Position numbers and translations under genes: made by a program. Shown here piece by piece: positions 53,787 through 62,369 of a stretch of DNA of 64,000 nucleotides (positions are counted from its first letter, which is position 1; each line of letters opens with the position of its first letter). The stretch comes from Alishewanella agri BL06. GTDB lineage: Bacteria > Pseudomonadota > Gammaproteobacteria > Enterobacterales > Alteromonadaceae. The stretch covers positions 215,493 through 279,492 of the forward strand of contig NZ_AKKU01000025.1 in the NCBI RefSeq assembly GCF_000272005.1, given 5' to 3'. The notes beneath the pieces were generated by a model that did not search any database, was not told the DNA's origin, and worked only from the letters and a program-made list of their open reading frames with translations.

Positions 53787-54719
53787 ATGCAGATAACAGT
53801 GAATGATATTCAAAAAAGCTATGCCACAGTGCAGGCGGTACAAGGGGTGAGCTTTCAAATTCGTCCCGGTGAAATTTTTGCCTTACTGGGCCCCAATGGT
53901 GCCGGTAAATCGTCAATTATCCGGATGCTGGTCGGCATGACCCGACCCGACAGTGGCAGTATCAGTGTGCAGCACGGTGATGAAGTATTTGATCATGTAC
54001 CGCGACGTTATCTGGGCTATTTACCGGAAGACCGCGGGCTGTATATTGATAAAAGTGTGGAAAAAAATCTGCGTTATCTGGCGCAGTTGCATGGCTTGTC
54101 GGCCACGGAAACCGAGCAGCAACTGGAACACTGGCTGGCGGTATTTGAGCTCACTGACCGGCGTAAAGAAGAATTAAAACAATTGTCGAAAGGCAATCAG
54201 CAAAAAGTGCAGCTGATTGCGGCAGTGATCCACCGGCCGGCGCTGGTGATTCTGGACGAACCCTTTTCTGGCTTGGATCCGATCAATCAGGAAAAGGTTG
54301 TACAGTTTTTACAAAGGCTGCGGGCCGAGGGGATGACGGTGATTCTGAGTGCCCATCAGATGGCGATGGTCGAAAAGCTGGCTGATCATATGTTACTGAT
54401 GGCCAAGGGTAAGGCCGTATTGGCAGGCACCCTGAGTGAAATTCGTACTCAGGCCCAGCCGCAGCCTGAGGTATTAATTGAGACTGAGCGCGCGTTAACG
54501 CCGGCCGAGCTGGAACAATGGTTGCCGGATCTGGACTGGCAACTGACTGCGCCACAACGACTCACCCTGAAACTGTCGGGCAGTGGCCAGCTATCCGACT
54601 GCTTGCAGCGCTTATTACCCCATTGCCCACTCAGAGCGGTGACGATGCAAAACCCGGATTTGCATCAGCTCTATCTGAATGCCATGAGCCAACATCAGCA
54701 GCAGGAGCCAGCAGTATGA
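53787..54719 (+). CDS. ABC transporter ATP-binding protein (NatA-like)
   Basis: 310 residues. Walker A LLGPNGAGKSSIIRML, signature LSKGNQQKVQLIAA, Walker B LVILDEPFSGLDP and switch His SAHQM. The C-terminal extension of about 90 residues is typical of ABC-2 exporters such as NatA. It overlaps the permease gene by 4 nt (ATGA), so the two form one transporter. Confidence 0.94.
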   Translation: MQITVNDIQKSYATVQAVQGVSFQIRPGEIFALLGPNGAGKSSIIRMLVGMTRPDSGSISVQHGDEVFDHVPRRYLGYLPEDRGLYIDKSVEKNLRYLAQLHGLSATETEQQLEHWLAVFELTDRRKEELKQLSKGNQQKVQLIAAVIHRPALVILDEPFSGLDPINQEKVVQFLQRLRAEGMTVILSAHQMAMVEKLADHMLLMAKGKAVLAGTLSEIRTQAQPQPEVLIETERALTPAELEQWLPDLDWQLTAPQRLTLKLSGSGQLSDCLQRLLPHCPLRAVTMQNPDLHQLYLNAMSQHQQQEPAV

Positions 54720-55897
54720 TTTCGAAACAAAGCATTACCGTGGCGAAATGGGAGTTCTTACGCTTTTTTAAATGGAAACAGCAGCTGATTTCTTATCTGA
54801 TTATGCTTGGGGTAATGGGTGCGGTCTTCGCTTGGAGTTATTTTGTGGATGAAGGCCGCCAGCAATACCGGATTGCCGTGCCGGCCGGTTTTGCGATTGA
54901 AAGCACCGAGCAGTTTCAATTTCAGCAACCGACCATTAGTTTTGCTGAGCAATTGCAGCAACTGCAAGCTGATGAAACCTGGCATGCCGTGCTTGAGCCG
55001 ACGTCAGAGCAGGTAATTATTCACACCAAAGCCGGTAAAAAATGGCAGCAACAGTTGCAAACAGTGCTGCAGGAATATTACCGCCAGCAATATGCCGCTG
55101 AGCAAGGCTGGACTGAGGCGCAGTTAACTAAACTGCAACAGCCGGTGACGCTGGAAATGCGTTTTCTGGATGACAACTACAAGGGCAAAGATCGGCCGGA
55201 GAAGCTGATTGCGTTAGCAGTGTTATTTATGCTGTTAATCGGATTATCCACCGCTTTTGGTCAGTTGCTGATGAGTATCACCGGTGAAAAACAACAACGG
55301 GTCACCGAGCAACTGTATGCGATTGTCACGCCGCAGCAGTGGATTGACGGTAAGGTGCTTGGACACAGCCTGAGTGCACTAAAAGCGATGTTTACCACCA
55401 CGCTCATGATGCTATTAGGTTTTGTGGTGGGTGTGCTGATATTTGCGAATAAGCCGTTACAGTTGGACTGGCTGAACTTTGGTGTGCTGGCCTGGTTGTT
55501 ACCCTTTGCGCTGCTCGGTGTGGTACTTTGCGCGACCTTTATGGCGGCCATCGCCGCCTCTATCGATGATCCGAATACCAGTGGCAAGGGCGCGGTGATG
55601 ATGATTACCTGGCTACCGCTACTCTTTACCTATCTGGTGATTGATAGCCCGACCGGCTGGGCGATGACCTTACTCAGCTGGTTACCTGTTACGTCCTTTG
55701 CCGCTATGCCGGTGCGACTGGCGATGGTGGAATTGCCCTGGTGGCAACCCGCATTATCGCTATTGTTACTCGTTGCAACCTTATACTGGCTGCGCCGGGT
55801 TGCCGGCCGGATCTTTTTACGTGGTATGCAAATGTATGGCAAAGAACCCAGCTGGGGCGATATTATGCGCTGGGCGCTGAGTAATAAGGTAGATTGA
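54716..55897 (+). CDS. ABC transporter permease (ABC-2 type, NatB-like)
   Basis: 393 residues. One N-terminal membrane helix (LISYLIMLGVMGAVFAWSYF), a large extracytoplasmic loop (about 45-165), then five helices (LIALAVLFMLLIGLSTAFGQLL, MLLGFVVGVLIFA, LLPFALLGVVLCATFMAAIAA, and so on). This is the ABC2_membrane_3 layout of Na+/drug exporters. The frame opens at 54518, but AGGAG and the ATG at 54716 overlapping the ATPase stop decide. Substrate unknown. Confidence 0.92.
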   Translation: MISKQSITVAKWEFLRFFKWKQQLISYLIMLGVMGAVFAWSYFVDEGRQQYRIAVPAGFAIESTEQFQFQQPTISFAEQLQQLQADETWHAVLEPTSEQVIIHTKAGKKWQQQLQTVLQEYYRQQYAAEQGWTEAQLTKLQQPVTLEMRFLDDNYKGKDRPEKLIALAVLFMLLIGLSTAFGQLLMSITGEKQQRVTEQLYAIVTPQQWIDGKVLGHSLSALKAMFTTTLMMLLGFVVGVLIFANKPLQLDWLNFGVLAWLLPFALLGVVLCATFMAAIAASIDDPNTSGKGAVMMITWLPLLFTYLVIDSPTGWAMTLLSWLPVTSFAAMPVRLAMVELPWWQPALSLLLLVATLYWLRRVAGRIFLRGMQMYGKEPSWGDIMRWALSNKVD

Positions 55898-55940
55898 TGA
55901 ACTATTCCGCCTAGACTCAGCCAAAGCAGATATGATGTTG

Positions 55941-55970
55941 ACAGGTCGGTTATGCGAACCGGCCTGTTTA
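55941..55970 (+). terminator. Weak hairpin between ABC permease and small membrane protein gene
   Basis: ACAGGTCGGT (55941-55950) and ACCGGCCTGT (55958-55967) pair with one T-G pair; the T-run that follows is weak. It likely ends the ABC operon. Confidence 0.5.
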
Positions 55971-55987
55971 AATTTTAAAGGAAAGCT

Positions 55988-56311
55988 ATGTTTGATCCTT
56001 CATTTCGCCAGCAAGCGTCGGCCTGGCAGCGCCAGTTTCAGTTGCGTAACCAGGGCAGTTTTTTGCAACGCTTACTGGCGTGGTTAGTGCTGGGTGTGAT
56101 GTTACTGGTGGGGGCGTTTTTTCTGTTGTTTGCACTGCTACTAAGCTGGATCCTGATCCCGATTTTACTCTACCGTCACCGCCAGCGGATGCGGCAATTC
56201 CGGGCGCAGGCGGAGCGTTATCAACAGCAGCAATACAGTGACAATCGCTCTGCCCACGGTAATGTTATTGAAGGCGAAGTATTACGCAAAGACGAGTCAG
56301 AACCGCGTTAA
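55988..56311 (+). CDS. Small membrane protein of unknown function
   Basis: 107 residues. A cytoplasmic N-terminus precedes a long hydrophobic stretch (about 29-60, LLAWLVLGVMLLVGAFFLLFALLLSWILIPILLY) long enough for one or two helices, then a basic, Gln-rich tail with EGEVLRKDE. No family recognised. AAAGGAAA lies just before the ATG. Confidence 0.75.
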   Translation: MFDPSFRQQASAWQRQFQLRNQGSFLQRLLAWLVLGVMLLVGAFFLLFALLLSWILIPILLYRHRQRMRQFRAQAERYQQQQYSDNRSAHGNVIEGEVLRKDESEPR

Positions 56312-56325
56312 CAACAAGCCCTAAA

Positions 56326-56796
56326 CTAAGCAGGCTGATTCGCCAGCTTGGCTTTAATAAAGTCGCTATGACGGATAAACAGTAAATCGGCAACTTTGCG
56401 CAGCATCATCTCCTCATTCGGATCAACACTGCCATCGGCCCAGGCCAGTTGCCACAGCTGATTTAGCAGCACCAAGCGCTCGGTCTCCGACAGCACCTTA
56501 AGTTTAGACGTGTAAGCATGCAGGCAGGTCGCATCCGCGGCTAACTGATTGGCCTGCGCCAGCACCTGCTGTGCGATATCGGGAGCTAATTGATATTCCC
56601 GTTGCAGATAGCCGAGCACCAGCTGTTGTTCCTGCTCGGTGCTGTCAAAGTCAGCATGACTGAGCTGCAATAATAACACCACTGCCATAAATTGGGTTTC
56701 GCTCAGGCCGGCGTTTTGCCAGACTGCCTGTTGCCCGGCGCTGCCCGCTAAGCCCTCGCTGGCTTTTTCCAGCAGATTTTTCAGGAAGTTAAACAA
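56326..56796 (-). CDS. TerB-family protein
   Basis: 156 residues, all-helical TerB (tellurite resistance B-like) fold. FMAVVLLLQLSHADFDSTEQEQQLVLGYLQREY and LLNQLWQLAWADGSVDPNEEMMLRKVADLL each contain the TerB A-D/ADGxxxxxE acidic motif. Cytoplasmic; function of lone TerB proteins is unknown. The start is TTG at 56796, with GGAG seven bases before. Divergent from mtfA. Confidence 0.85.
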   Translation of the reverse strand: MFNFLKNLLEKASEGLAGSAGQQAVWQNAGLSETQFMAVVLLLQLSHADFDSTEQEQQLVLGYLQREYQLAPDIAQQVLAQANQLAADATCLHAYTSKLKVLSETERLVLLNQLWQLAWADGSVDPNEEMMLRKVADLLFIRHSDFIKAKLANQPA

Positions 56797-56882
56797 TACT
56801 TATCTCCAATTGGGTCGATGCTTGATTTTTATCAGACGCTGCCCCACTAAAAGAGTTCGCCTGACCTTACCGGAGCACCCAG

Positions 56883-57704
56883 TTGCCGCTCGTTATTTTA
56901 ACTGTACTGACAGTCTTGATTATTGGTTTAGTCGTCGGGCAACCCTACTGGCGGCAATGGCGACGCCGTCGTGTGCTGGCAAAGCCTTTTCCGGAAGCCT
57001 GGCGTAAAATACTGAAGCAACGTATGCCGTATTTTCGGGCGTTACCGGCAGATTTGCAATTACAGCTGAAAAAGCATATCCAGGTGTTTATCGCCGAAAA
57101 AAACTTTATGGGTTGTGATGGTTTGCAGGTTACCGATGAGATGCGGGTAACTATTGCAGCGCAAGCCTGTTTATTACTGCTGAACCGGCCGAATCACTAT
57201 TACCCCGAGCTGAAAAGCATTTTGATTTATCCGGCGGCTTTTATTGTCGAGAGTGAACAAACCGATGCCGCAGGCTTAGTGCGCGAGGAGCGGCGGGTAC
57301 TGAGTGGTGAGTCCTGGGGGCAGGGTAAGGTGATTCTTAGTTGGCAGGATACCCTGGCCGGTGCTGCGGATCCGCATGACGGTCATAATGTGGTGATCCA
57401 CGAATTCGCACATCAGCTGGATCAGGAGCAAGGCCCGACACAAGGTGCGCCGGTGCTGAGTCGCAGCAGTGACTATCAACAATGGTCTGCGGTGATGCAG
57501 CAGGCCTTTAATGAGTTACAGGTGAAGGTGGCACAGGGCTTACCGGTATTGCTTGATCCTTATGGTGCGACTAATCCGGCAGAGTTTTTTGCCGTGCTGA
57601 CCGAGATATTTTTTGAGCGGCCAGCAGAGTTATCGACGCAGCATCCCGATCTTTATCAGTTATTAAGCCGCTTTTACCGCCTTAATCCACTGAGTTGGCA
57701 CTAA
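56883..57704 (+). CDS. mtfA: Zinc metalloprotease MtfA
   Basis: 273 residues. One N-terminal membrane helix (about 2-19) is followed by the MtfA peptidase domain with the zinc motif HEFAHQLD and the downstream NPAEFFAVLTEIFFE Glu-rich helix. E. coli MtfA binds the Mlc repressor and is a zinc aminopeptidase. The N-terminal membrane helix differs from E. coli MtfA, which is soluble. The start is TTG at 56883, preceded by GGAG with good spacing. Confidence 0.93.
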   Translation: MPLVILTVLTVLIIGLVVGQPYWRQWRRRRVLAKPFPEAWRKILKQRMPYFRALPADLQLQLKKHIQVFIAEKNFMGCDGLQVTDEMRVTIAAQACLLLLNRPNHYYPELKSILIYPAAFIVESEQTDAAGLVREERRVLSGESWGQGKVILSWQDTLAGAADPHDGHNVVIHEFAHQLDQEQGPTQGAPVLSRSSDYQQWSAVMQQAFNELQVKVAQGLPVLLDPYGATNPAEFFAVLTEIFFERPAELSTQHPDLYQLLSRFYRLNPLSWH

Positions 57705-57710
57705 AGTTAT

Positions 57711-57742
57711 GCTAATCAGCTAATCAGCTAATCAGCTAAACA
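57711..57742. repeat. Octanucleotide tandem repeat (GCTAATCA)3 plus one variant
   Basis: Three exact copies of GCTAATCA and a fourth GCTAAACA lie end to end between mtfA and the small membrane protein gene. The last unit includes the stop codon (TGA, plus 57732-57734) of the minus-strand gene. Units are prone to slippage. Confidence 0.9.
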
Positions 57743-57914
57743 GCATTTTGATCAGTTGCGCCAGCAGCAGAATCGCAACTAATGGCAGGATCCAGCGACT
57801 ATACTTGCGATAATCCTGCTCTGCTTGTTCGCCTTTGCTTCCGTATTTTTCCAGTAGGGGTAACAGTAAAAACAATACCAAAAATAATACCGCTAAGATG
57901 CCGATCAACGCCAT
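57732..57914 (-). CDS. Small two-helix membrane protein
   Basis: 60 residues: helix one MALIGILAVLFLVLFLLLPLL, a polar loop EKYGSKGEQAEQDYRKYSR, then helix two WILPLVAILLLAQLIKMLF. AGGAGG lies six bases before the ATG at 57914, which is a strong start. The frame extends upstream to 58046 but that part lacks a ribosome site. Family unknown. Confidence 0.78.
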   Translation of the reverse strand: MALIGILAVLFLVLFLLLPLLEKYGSKGEQAEQDYRKYSRWILPLVAILLLAQLIKMLFS

Positions 57915-58049
57915 AAAGGCCTCCTGTTCGCTTTTGTTGCAGCTTAACAGCCTGCCGACTTTGCTGCAAAAAATGCTGTGCGGCCCCGCTATTAGCCAAT
58001 TTTGCGTCATGCTACAATAAACCCAATTCACTCTCTGGAGACGCAAGCA

Positions 58050-59021
58050 ATGTTGTGGGCCGTGTTAGCTCTGATTTCGGGTTTGGCGCTGTTGGTGTGG
58101 AGCGCGGATAAATTTGTCGATGGTGCTGCGGCGACAGCAAAGTATGCCGGTATGCCGCCGCTGTTAATCGGTATGTTGATTGTCGGTTTTGGTACCTCAG
58201 CACCGGAAATGGTGGTCTCTGCCATGGCAGCGGCTGATGGTAATCCGGCACTGGCACTGGGTAATGCCTACGGCTCCAATATTACCAATATTGCGCTGAT
58301 CCTCGGGTTGGTCGCGCTGTTAAGCCCAATCGCCGTGAACTCGCAAGTGCTTCGCAAAGAGCTACCGATTTTGATGTTGGTGACACTATTCGCCGGCTGG
58401 CAATTATTCGATCATCAATTAAGCAGCTTCGATGCCTGGTGTCTGCTTGGGGTGTTCTTTGTGTTGATGGGTTGGTCGGTGTGGCAGGGCATGCGTAATC
58501 CCCAGGATGCGATGGCGGTAGAGATGGGGGATGAACTGGCCGCTGCTGAGAGTATGACGTTAAAACAAGCCATTATCTGGCTGGTGGTAGGTCTGGCGCT
58601 GTTGATCCTGGCGTCAAGGTTACTGGTGTACGGCGCAGTCTTTATCGCACAAAGCCTTGGTGTCAGTGATCTGATTATCGGCTTAACCGTGGTCGCCGTC
58701 GGGACTTCGCTGCCTGAGCTAGCGTCATCACTTATTGCCATTAAAAAAGGCGAGCATGATATCGCACTGGGTAACGTTATTGGCTCTAACCTGTTTAATA
58801 CCTTAGCGGTAGTAGGTATTGCTGCGGCCATTGAGCCGATGGCAGTTGAAGCGGTGGTATTAACCCGTGATTGGACGCTGATGGCGGTATTAACGGCAGC
58901 CATTTTCGTGATGGGATACGGCTATAAAAAACAAGGCCGCATTAACCGTGTTGAAGGCGCCTTGTTGCTGGCGATATTTATCGGTTATACCGGCTATCTG
59001 ATTAGCACGGTGCTTAGTTAA
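58050..59021 (+). CDS. Calcium/sodium antiporter (YrbG-like)
   Basis: 323 residues, inner membrane. Two inverted alpha repeats typical of the CaCA superfamily: GFGTSAPEM (first) and AVGTSLPELASS (second), plus LALGNAYGSNITNIALILG and IALGNVIGSNLFNTLAV. About 10 membrane helices. The ATG at 58050 follows GGAG; the frame reaches 58002. The next gene starts 4 nt after its stop. Confidence 0.94.
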   Translation: MLWAVLALISGLALLVWSADKFVDGAAATAKYAGMPPLLIGMLIVGFGTSAPEMVVSAMAAADGNPALALGNAYGSNITNIALILGLVALLSPIAVNSQVLRKELPILMLVTLFAGWQLFDHQLSSFDAWCLLGVFFVLMGWSVWQGMRNPQDAMAVEMGDELAAAESMTLKQAIIWLVVGLALLILASRLLVYGAVFIAQSLGVSDLIIGLTVVAVGTSLPELASSLIAIKKGEHDIALGNVIGSNLFNTLAVVGIAAAIEPMAVEAVVLTRDWTLMAVLTAAIFVMGYGYKKQGRINRVEGALLLAIFIGYTGYLISTVLS

Positions 59022-59025
59022 ACGC

Positions 59026-61275
59026 ATGGCGGTCAGACCGGAGCTGGATGCCCGTTACTATCTGCAGCACTTTCAGGAGTTACTGCAGTTTGTAAAGACG
59101 CATTATGATCCCTGTCTGACACCCTGTGCCAGCACCTGGCTTGCCGATTTCGAACAGCTCAGCATGCCGGCGCAACAGCTGCTGGTGCGGATGCTCAATC
59201 GTAAAGGCCGGGTGTTTGCTGAGAGTGAGCTGTACTATGCCGAAATTGGCCCGGTAGCGCCGCTATTGTCTGAACTGCAACAGGCTGGTTTTATCGCAGC
59301 GCTTAGTGCAGCCGAACTCCCTGATTTTTGGCTGCGGCTCACTAAAGAGACGCTGTGGCAGTTGTTACAACTGGCCGCACCGCAGCTGACACTACCTCTG
59401 GCTGTAAAAAAAAGCCACAGCAAGCCCGAGCTGCTGCGCGCGGCCCTGGCGTTGCCGGTCGATTGGCTGGTATTGATCGCACAGTTGCCGCAACAGTATG
59501 TGGCATTGCAAAGGTTGGATGCGCTTAATTATCTGTATTTTCTTTATTTTGGACGGGTCGAGCCTAACCTTTCGCTGTTTACCCTGCGCGATCTGGGGAT
59601 CCGGCAAACCGGTCAGTTTAAGCAGCAATTTAGCCCGCGTTTTACCGAGCTGGCGACCGCTGAGCTGGCTTTTCAATTAGAGCAAGCCAAACTGGCACTG
59701 GCCGATTTAAGTAAACAGCTAAAACAACAGCCGGCTGATGCCGAATCGCTGTTAACTCCATGGCTGGAACAAGTACAGCAGTGGCCGTCTGGCACTACTC
59801 CGGAGCTCGTGACCAAACGCAGCGAACGCTGCTATCAGCTTGGCAAATTGGCTGAGCAGCAGAAACTGCTACCATTGGCGCAGGCCTTTTACCAGCAAAG
59901 CAATGGCTTTCCGGCCAGCGAGCGTCTGGTGCGGCTGTACTGGCAGCAAGGTGATACCATTCAGTGCCAACGGTTACTGCAACAACTGTTAGAGGATCCC
60001 AGCTGTGATGAAGAATGGTTATTTGCTGAAGATTTTTATCAGCGTAAATTTAGTGCTGATAACAACAGCCCGCGCCGTTCGCAGCTGACACAGCTGCTGC
60101 ATGCCGCCCCGCAAATTGGCGTAGACGAGCTCTATTTAGGCAAAGCAGAAGCCGGGCTTATCGCGCATTATCAGGCGCTCGGTTATCGGGCGTTTCATAG
60201 CGAAAACAATCTTTGGCTGGCGTTGTTTGGTCTGTGGTTCTGGCATGAACTCTTTGAGCACCAAGACAGTGCGCTACATAACCCCTTTGAGCGCCGACCA
60301 CGTAATTTAAGTGCGGGGTGCTTTTATCCGCAATTTCAGGCAACCATCGAACATAAATTAACGCAGCTAGCCGCGCCAAATGCCGCTACCATCCTGCTAA
60401 GTGCGTTAACCGCGCATTATGGCAAAGCTAATAGCCTGTTTTACTGGCATAGCGATCTCGCTGAACAGCTATTACCTTTGCTGCAATACGCGCCGCGCGG
60501 CCATTACAAAAATGGCGAAAATGACAAAAGCGGCGAACCGGCTGAGAGTGCTCTTGCGCCAATACTGCGCGCCATGGCGCAGGACTTTAACCGCCATAGC
60601 AGTGGCTACCCGGATTTATTGCTGATTAAAGAGCAGCAGCTGCAGTTTATCGAAGTTAAAGCACCCGGCGATAAAATTCAGCGCCACCAGTTAGCCCGGC
60701 TGCTAGCGCTGAATAACGCCGGTTTTAACGCCCGGATTGAAAAACTGCAGTGGATAGTCGACCCCAACCGGCTCTATGTGGTGCTGGATGTCGAAACTAC
60801 CGGCGGCAAAGCTGGCACCGACAGGGTGATTGAAATTGGCGCGGTAAAAGTCCAGGCTGGCGAGGTGTTAGACACCTTTAGCACCCTGCTTAATCCTGGC
60901 CGCACTATCCCGTCTTTTATCAGCCGCTTAACCGGTATTAGCAATGCGATGGTAGCAGATGCGCCCACCTTTACTGATATCGCCACTAAGCTTGCTGACT
61001 TTTTACAAGGCGCAGTCTTTGTCGCCCATAACGCCAAGTTCGATTACGGTTTTATCCGCGCCGAATTCGCCCGCTGTGATATCACATTCGATATGCCGCA
61101 GCTCTGCACGGTAGTGAATATGCGCCGCTATTACCCGGGGCTGGCATCCTATAGCCTGGGTAAGTTATGCGAGGAGTTTGAGATTAACCTTAATAACCAC
61201 CACCGCGCCCTGGCAGATGCCACTGCTACGGCGGAGCTGCTAAAGCTGATTAATGCCCGTCGCCAGTTGGTTTAG
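59026..61275 (+). CDS. FAN1-like VRR-NUC nuclease fused to a DEDDh exonuclease
   Basis: 749 residues. About 1-360 is a helical region with a FAN1-like SAP/winged-helix and TPR-like order. The VRR-NUC domain (about 370-570) has Glu in GKAEAGLIAHY, GYPDLLL (D530) and FIEVKAPGD (E543, K545) with LQ..Q-like RHQL. A DnaQ-type domain (about 583-745) follows, with LDVETTG (D588, E590), HNAKFDYGF and HHRALADATATAEL. FAN1 cuts branched DNA and unhooks crosslinks; the DEDDh domain would trim 3' ends. The Asp, Glu, Lys and His of both sites are intact. Start ATG is 4 nt after the antiporter stop. Confidence 0.88.
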   Translation: MAVRPELDARYYLQHFQELLQFVKTHYDPCLTPCASTWLADFEQLSMPAQQLLVRMLNRKGRVFAESELYYAEIGPVAPLLSELQQAGFIAALSAAELPDFWLRLTKETLWQLLQLAAPQLTLPLAVKKSHSKPELLRAALALPVDWLVLIAQLPQQYVALQRLDALNYLYFLYFGRVEPNLSLFTLRDLGIRQTGQFKQQFSPRFTELATAELAFQLEQAKLALADLSKQLKQQPADAESLLTPWLEQVQQWPSGTTPELVTKRSERCYQLGKLAEQQKLLPLAQAFYQQSNGFPASERLVRLYWQQGDTIQCQRLLQQLLEDPSCDEEWLFAEDFYQRKFSADNNSPRRSQLTQLLHAAPQIGVDELYLGKAEAGLIAHYQALGYRAFHSENNLWLALFGLWFWHELFEHQDSALHNPFERRPRNLSAGCFYPQFQATIEHKLTQLAAPNAATILLSALTAHYGKANSLFYWHSDLAEQLLPLLQYAPRGHYKNGENDKSGEPAESALAPILRAMAQDFNRHSSGYPDLLLIKEQQLQFIEVKAPGDKIQRHQLARLLALNNAGFNARIEKLQWIVDPNRLYVVLDVETTGGKAGTDRVIEIGAVKVQAGEVLDTFSTLLNPGRTIPSFISRLTGISNAMVADAPTFTDIATKLADFLQGAVFVAHNAKFDYGFIRAEFARCDITFDMPQLCTVVNMRRYYPGLASYSLGKLCEEFEINLNNHHRALADATATAELLKLINARRQLV

Positions 61276-61286
61276 GTCAACAGGTC

Positions 61287-61733
61287 TTATGGTGAGGATG
61301 TAAAAGCCTCATCTTTGCTGAGCAGCAGTTGGCTGTACTCGCTAAAATCATCTAACCGTTGAGTAATCACATACTCGGTTATTGCCAGTTGCAGACGTTG
61401 ATATTCATGCACCGCAATATTTCTAAAGCCGACCATCTTTTTCATTTTTTCGGCTAATTCAGTTGGTAAGAAGTTTGCTGTGGCAAGCAGGGTAAATACA
61501 TCACGCGAACTTTGCGGTATACCTAGTTTGTATTTGCGGATCAGATGTTGGCCCATATCCAGTGCCGCTTCACAAGCGCGCTGGATATTTAAAATCGCAG
61601 CATCCTGACGGGTAAAATTGCTGGCGAAATTTACCGGATCTTGCTGATATTCATCCCGTGCTCGCTTAACACAGCGCTCGATAGTCGCAGCTTTATTCAG
61701 TAATACATCATCCGGTAGCTTAGTTACGGCCAT
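61287..61733 (-). CDS. hepT: HepT-like toxin RNase (HEPN)
   Basis: 148 residues, all-helical HEPN domain. The RX4HXY motif is RNIAVHEY with R104, H109 and Y111 all intact. In the Shewanella HepT/MntA pair, HepT cleaves RNA and MntA adenylylates its Tyr. The 3' end is 11 nt from the convergent nuclease gene. The start overlaps the mntA end by 14 nt. Confidence 0.93.
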   Translation of the reverse strand: MAVTKLPDDVLLNKAATIERCVKRARDEYQQDPVNFASNFTRQDAAILNIQRACEAALDMGQHLIRKYKLGIPQSSRDVFTLLATANFLPTELAEKMKKMVGFRNIAVHEYQRLQLAITEYVITQRLDDFSEYSQLLLSKDEAFTSSP

Positions 61734-62118
61734 AAACAGCTCCCTGTTCTCTGATATCCTGCAATAAACCAGCGCGGGCTTCGTTTAATGCCGTCATTTG
61801 CGATAACACCATTGCTTCGTAAATGCCGACACTGCTGTCGATAGCGTACAGGCATTTACCGGTGGTGAGGATTTGATACTGCATTACGGTGGTCGCGGCG
61901 CGAAAGTCGAGTAAATCGACTTCGCAGTTCGCCAGCTCAGCAAGGTCACTGCTAATATCCCAAAGTTCAATCACATCGGCATAGCCTGCTACCAGCACAG
62001 CTAAATCTAAGTCACTGTTTTTATCCGCGGTGCCGTGAACCTGGCTGCCAAAGGCGTACACCGCCATTAAATTTGGCAACCGTTGTTGTAATAACTGCAG
62101 TATTGGTAAGAAATTCAA
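61720..62118 (-). CDS. mntA: MntA-like nucleotidyltransferase antitoxin
   Basis: 132 residues. Minimal nucleotidyltransferase with the GSX10DXD motif (G24, S25, D36, D38). It should transfer AMP to the HepT tyrosine and neutralise the toxin. It is first in the pair, upstream of hepT, the usual order. The start is TTG at 62118 with a weak site; the next ATG in frame would cut into the first strand before the GS motif. Confidence 0.92.
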   Translation of the reverse strand: MNFLPILQLLQQRLPNLMAVYAFGSQVHGTADKNSDLDLAVLVAGYADVIELWDISSDLAELANCEVDLLDFRAATTVMQYQILTTGKCLYAIDSSVGIYEAMVLSQMTALNEARAGLLQDIREQGAVYGRN

Positions 62119-62369
62119 ACCGGGCCCCGCGTTGCAGATGGTTAGCTGATAAACGCAGTGTAACCCTTGCTTTAGGGTAGGGCAAATGGTCAGCTCCGGG
62201 GTACTAGGCTTGACCTAAGTGATTGTGATTTAGTGTCTTAACAGGCAAGCTTAGCGATAACCTCCATGGTAATGGTTAAACTGACTTTTGTGCTGAAACT
62301 TTCTTGCTATCATAGACCACTGATACAAACAGAAATAAAGCGCGCGTCGCGGCAAAGGTAATATCGGGC

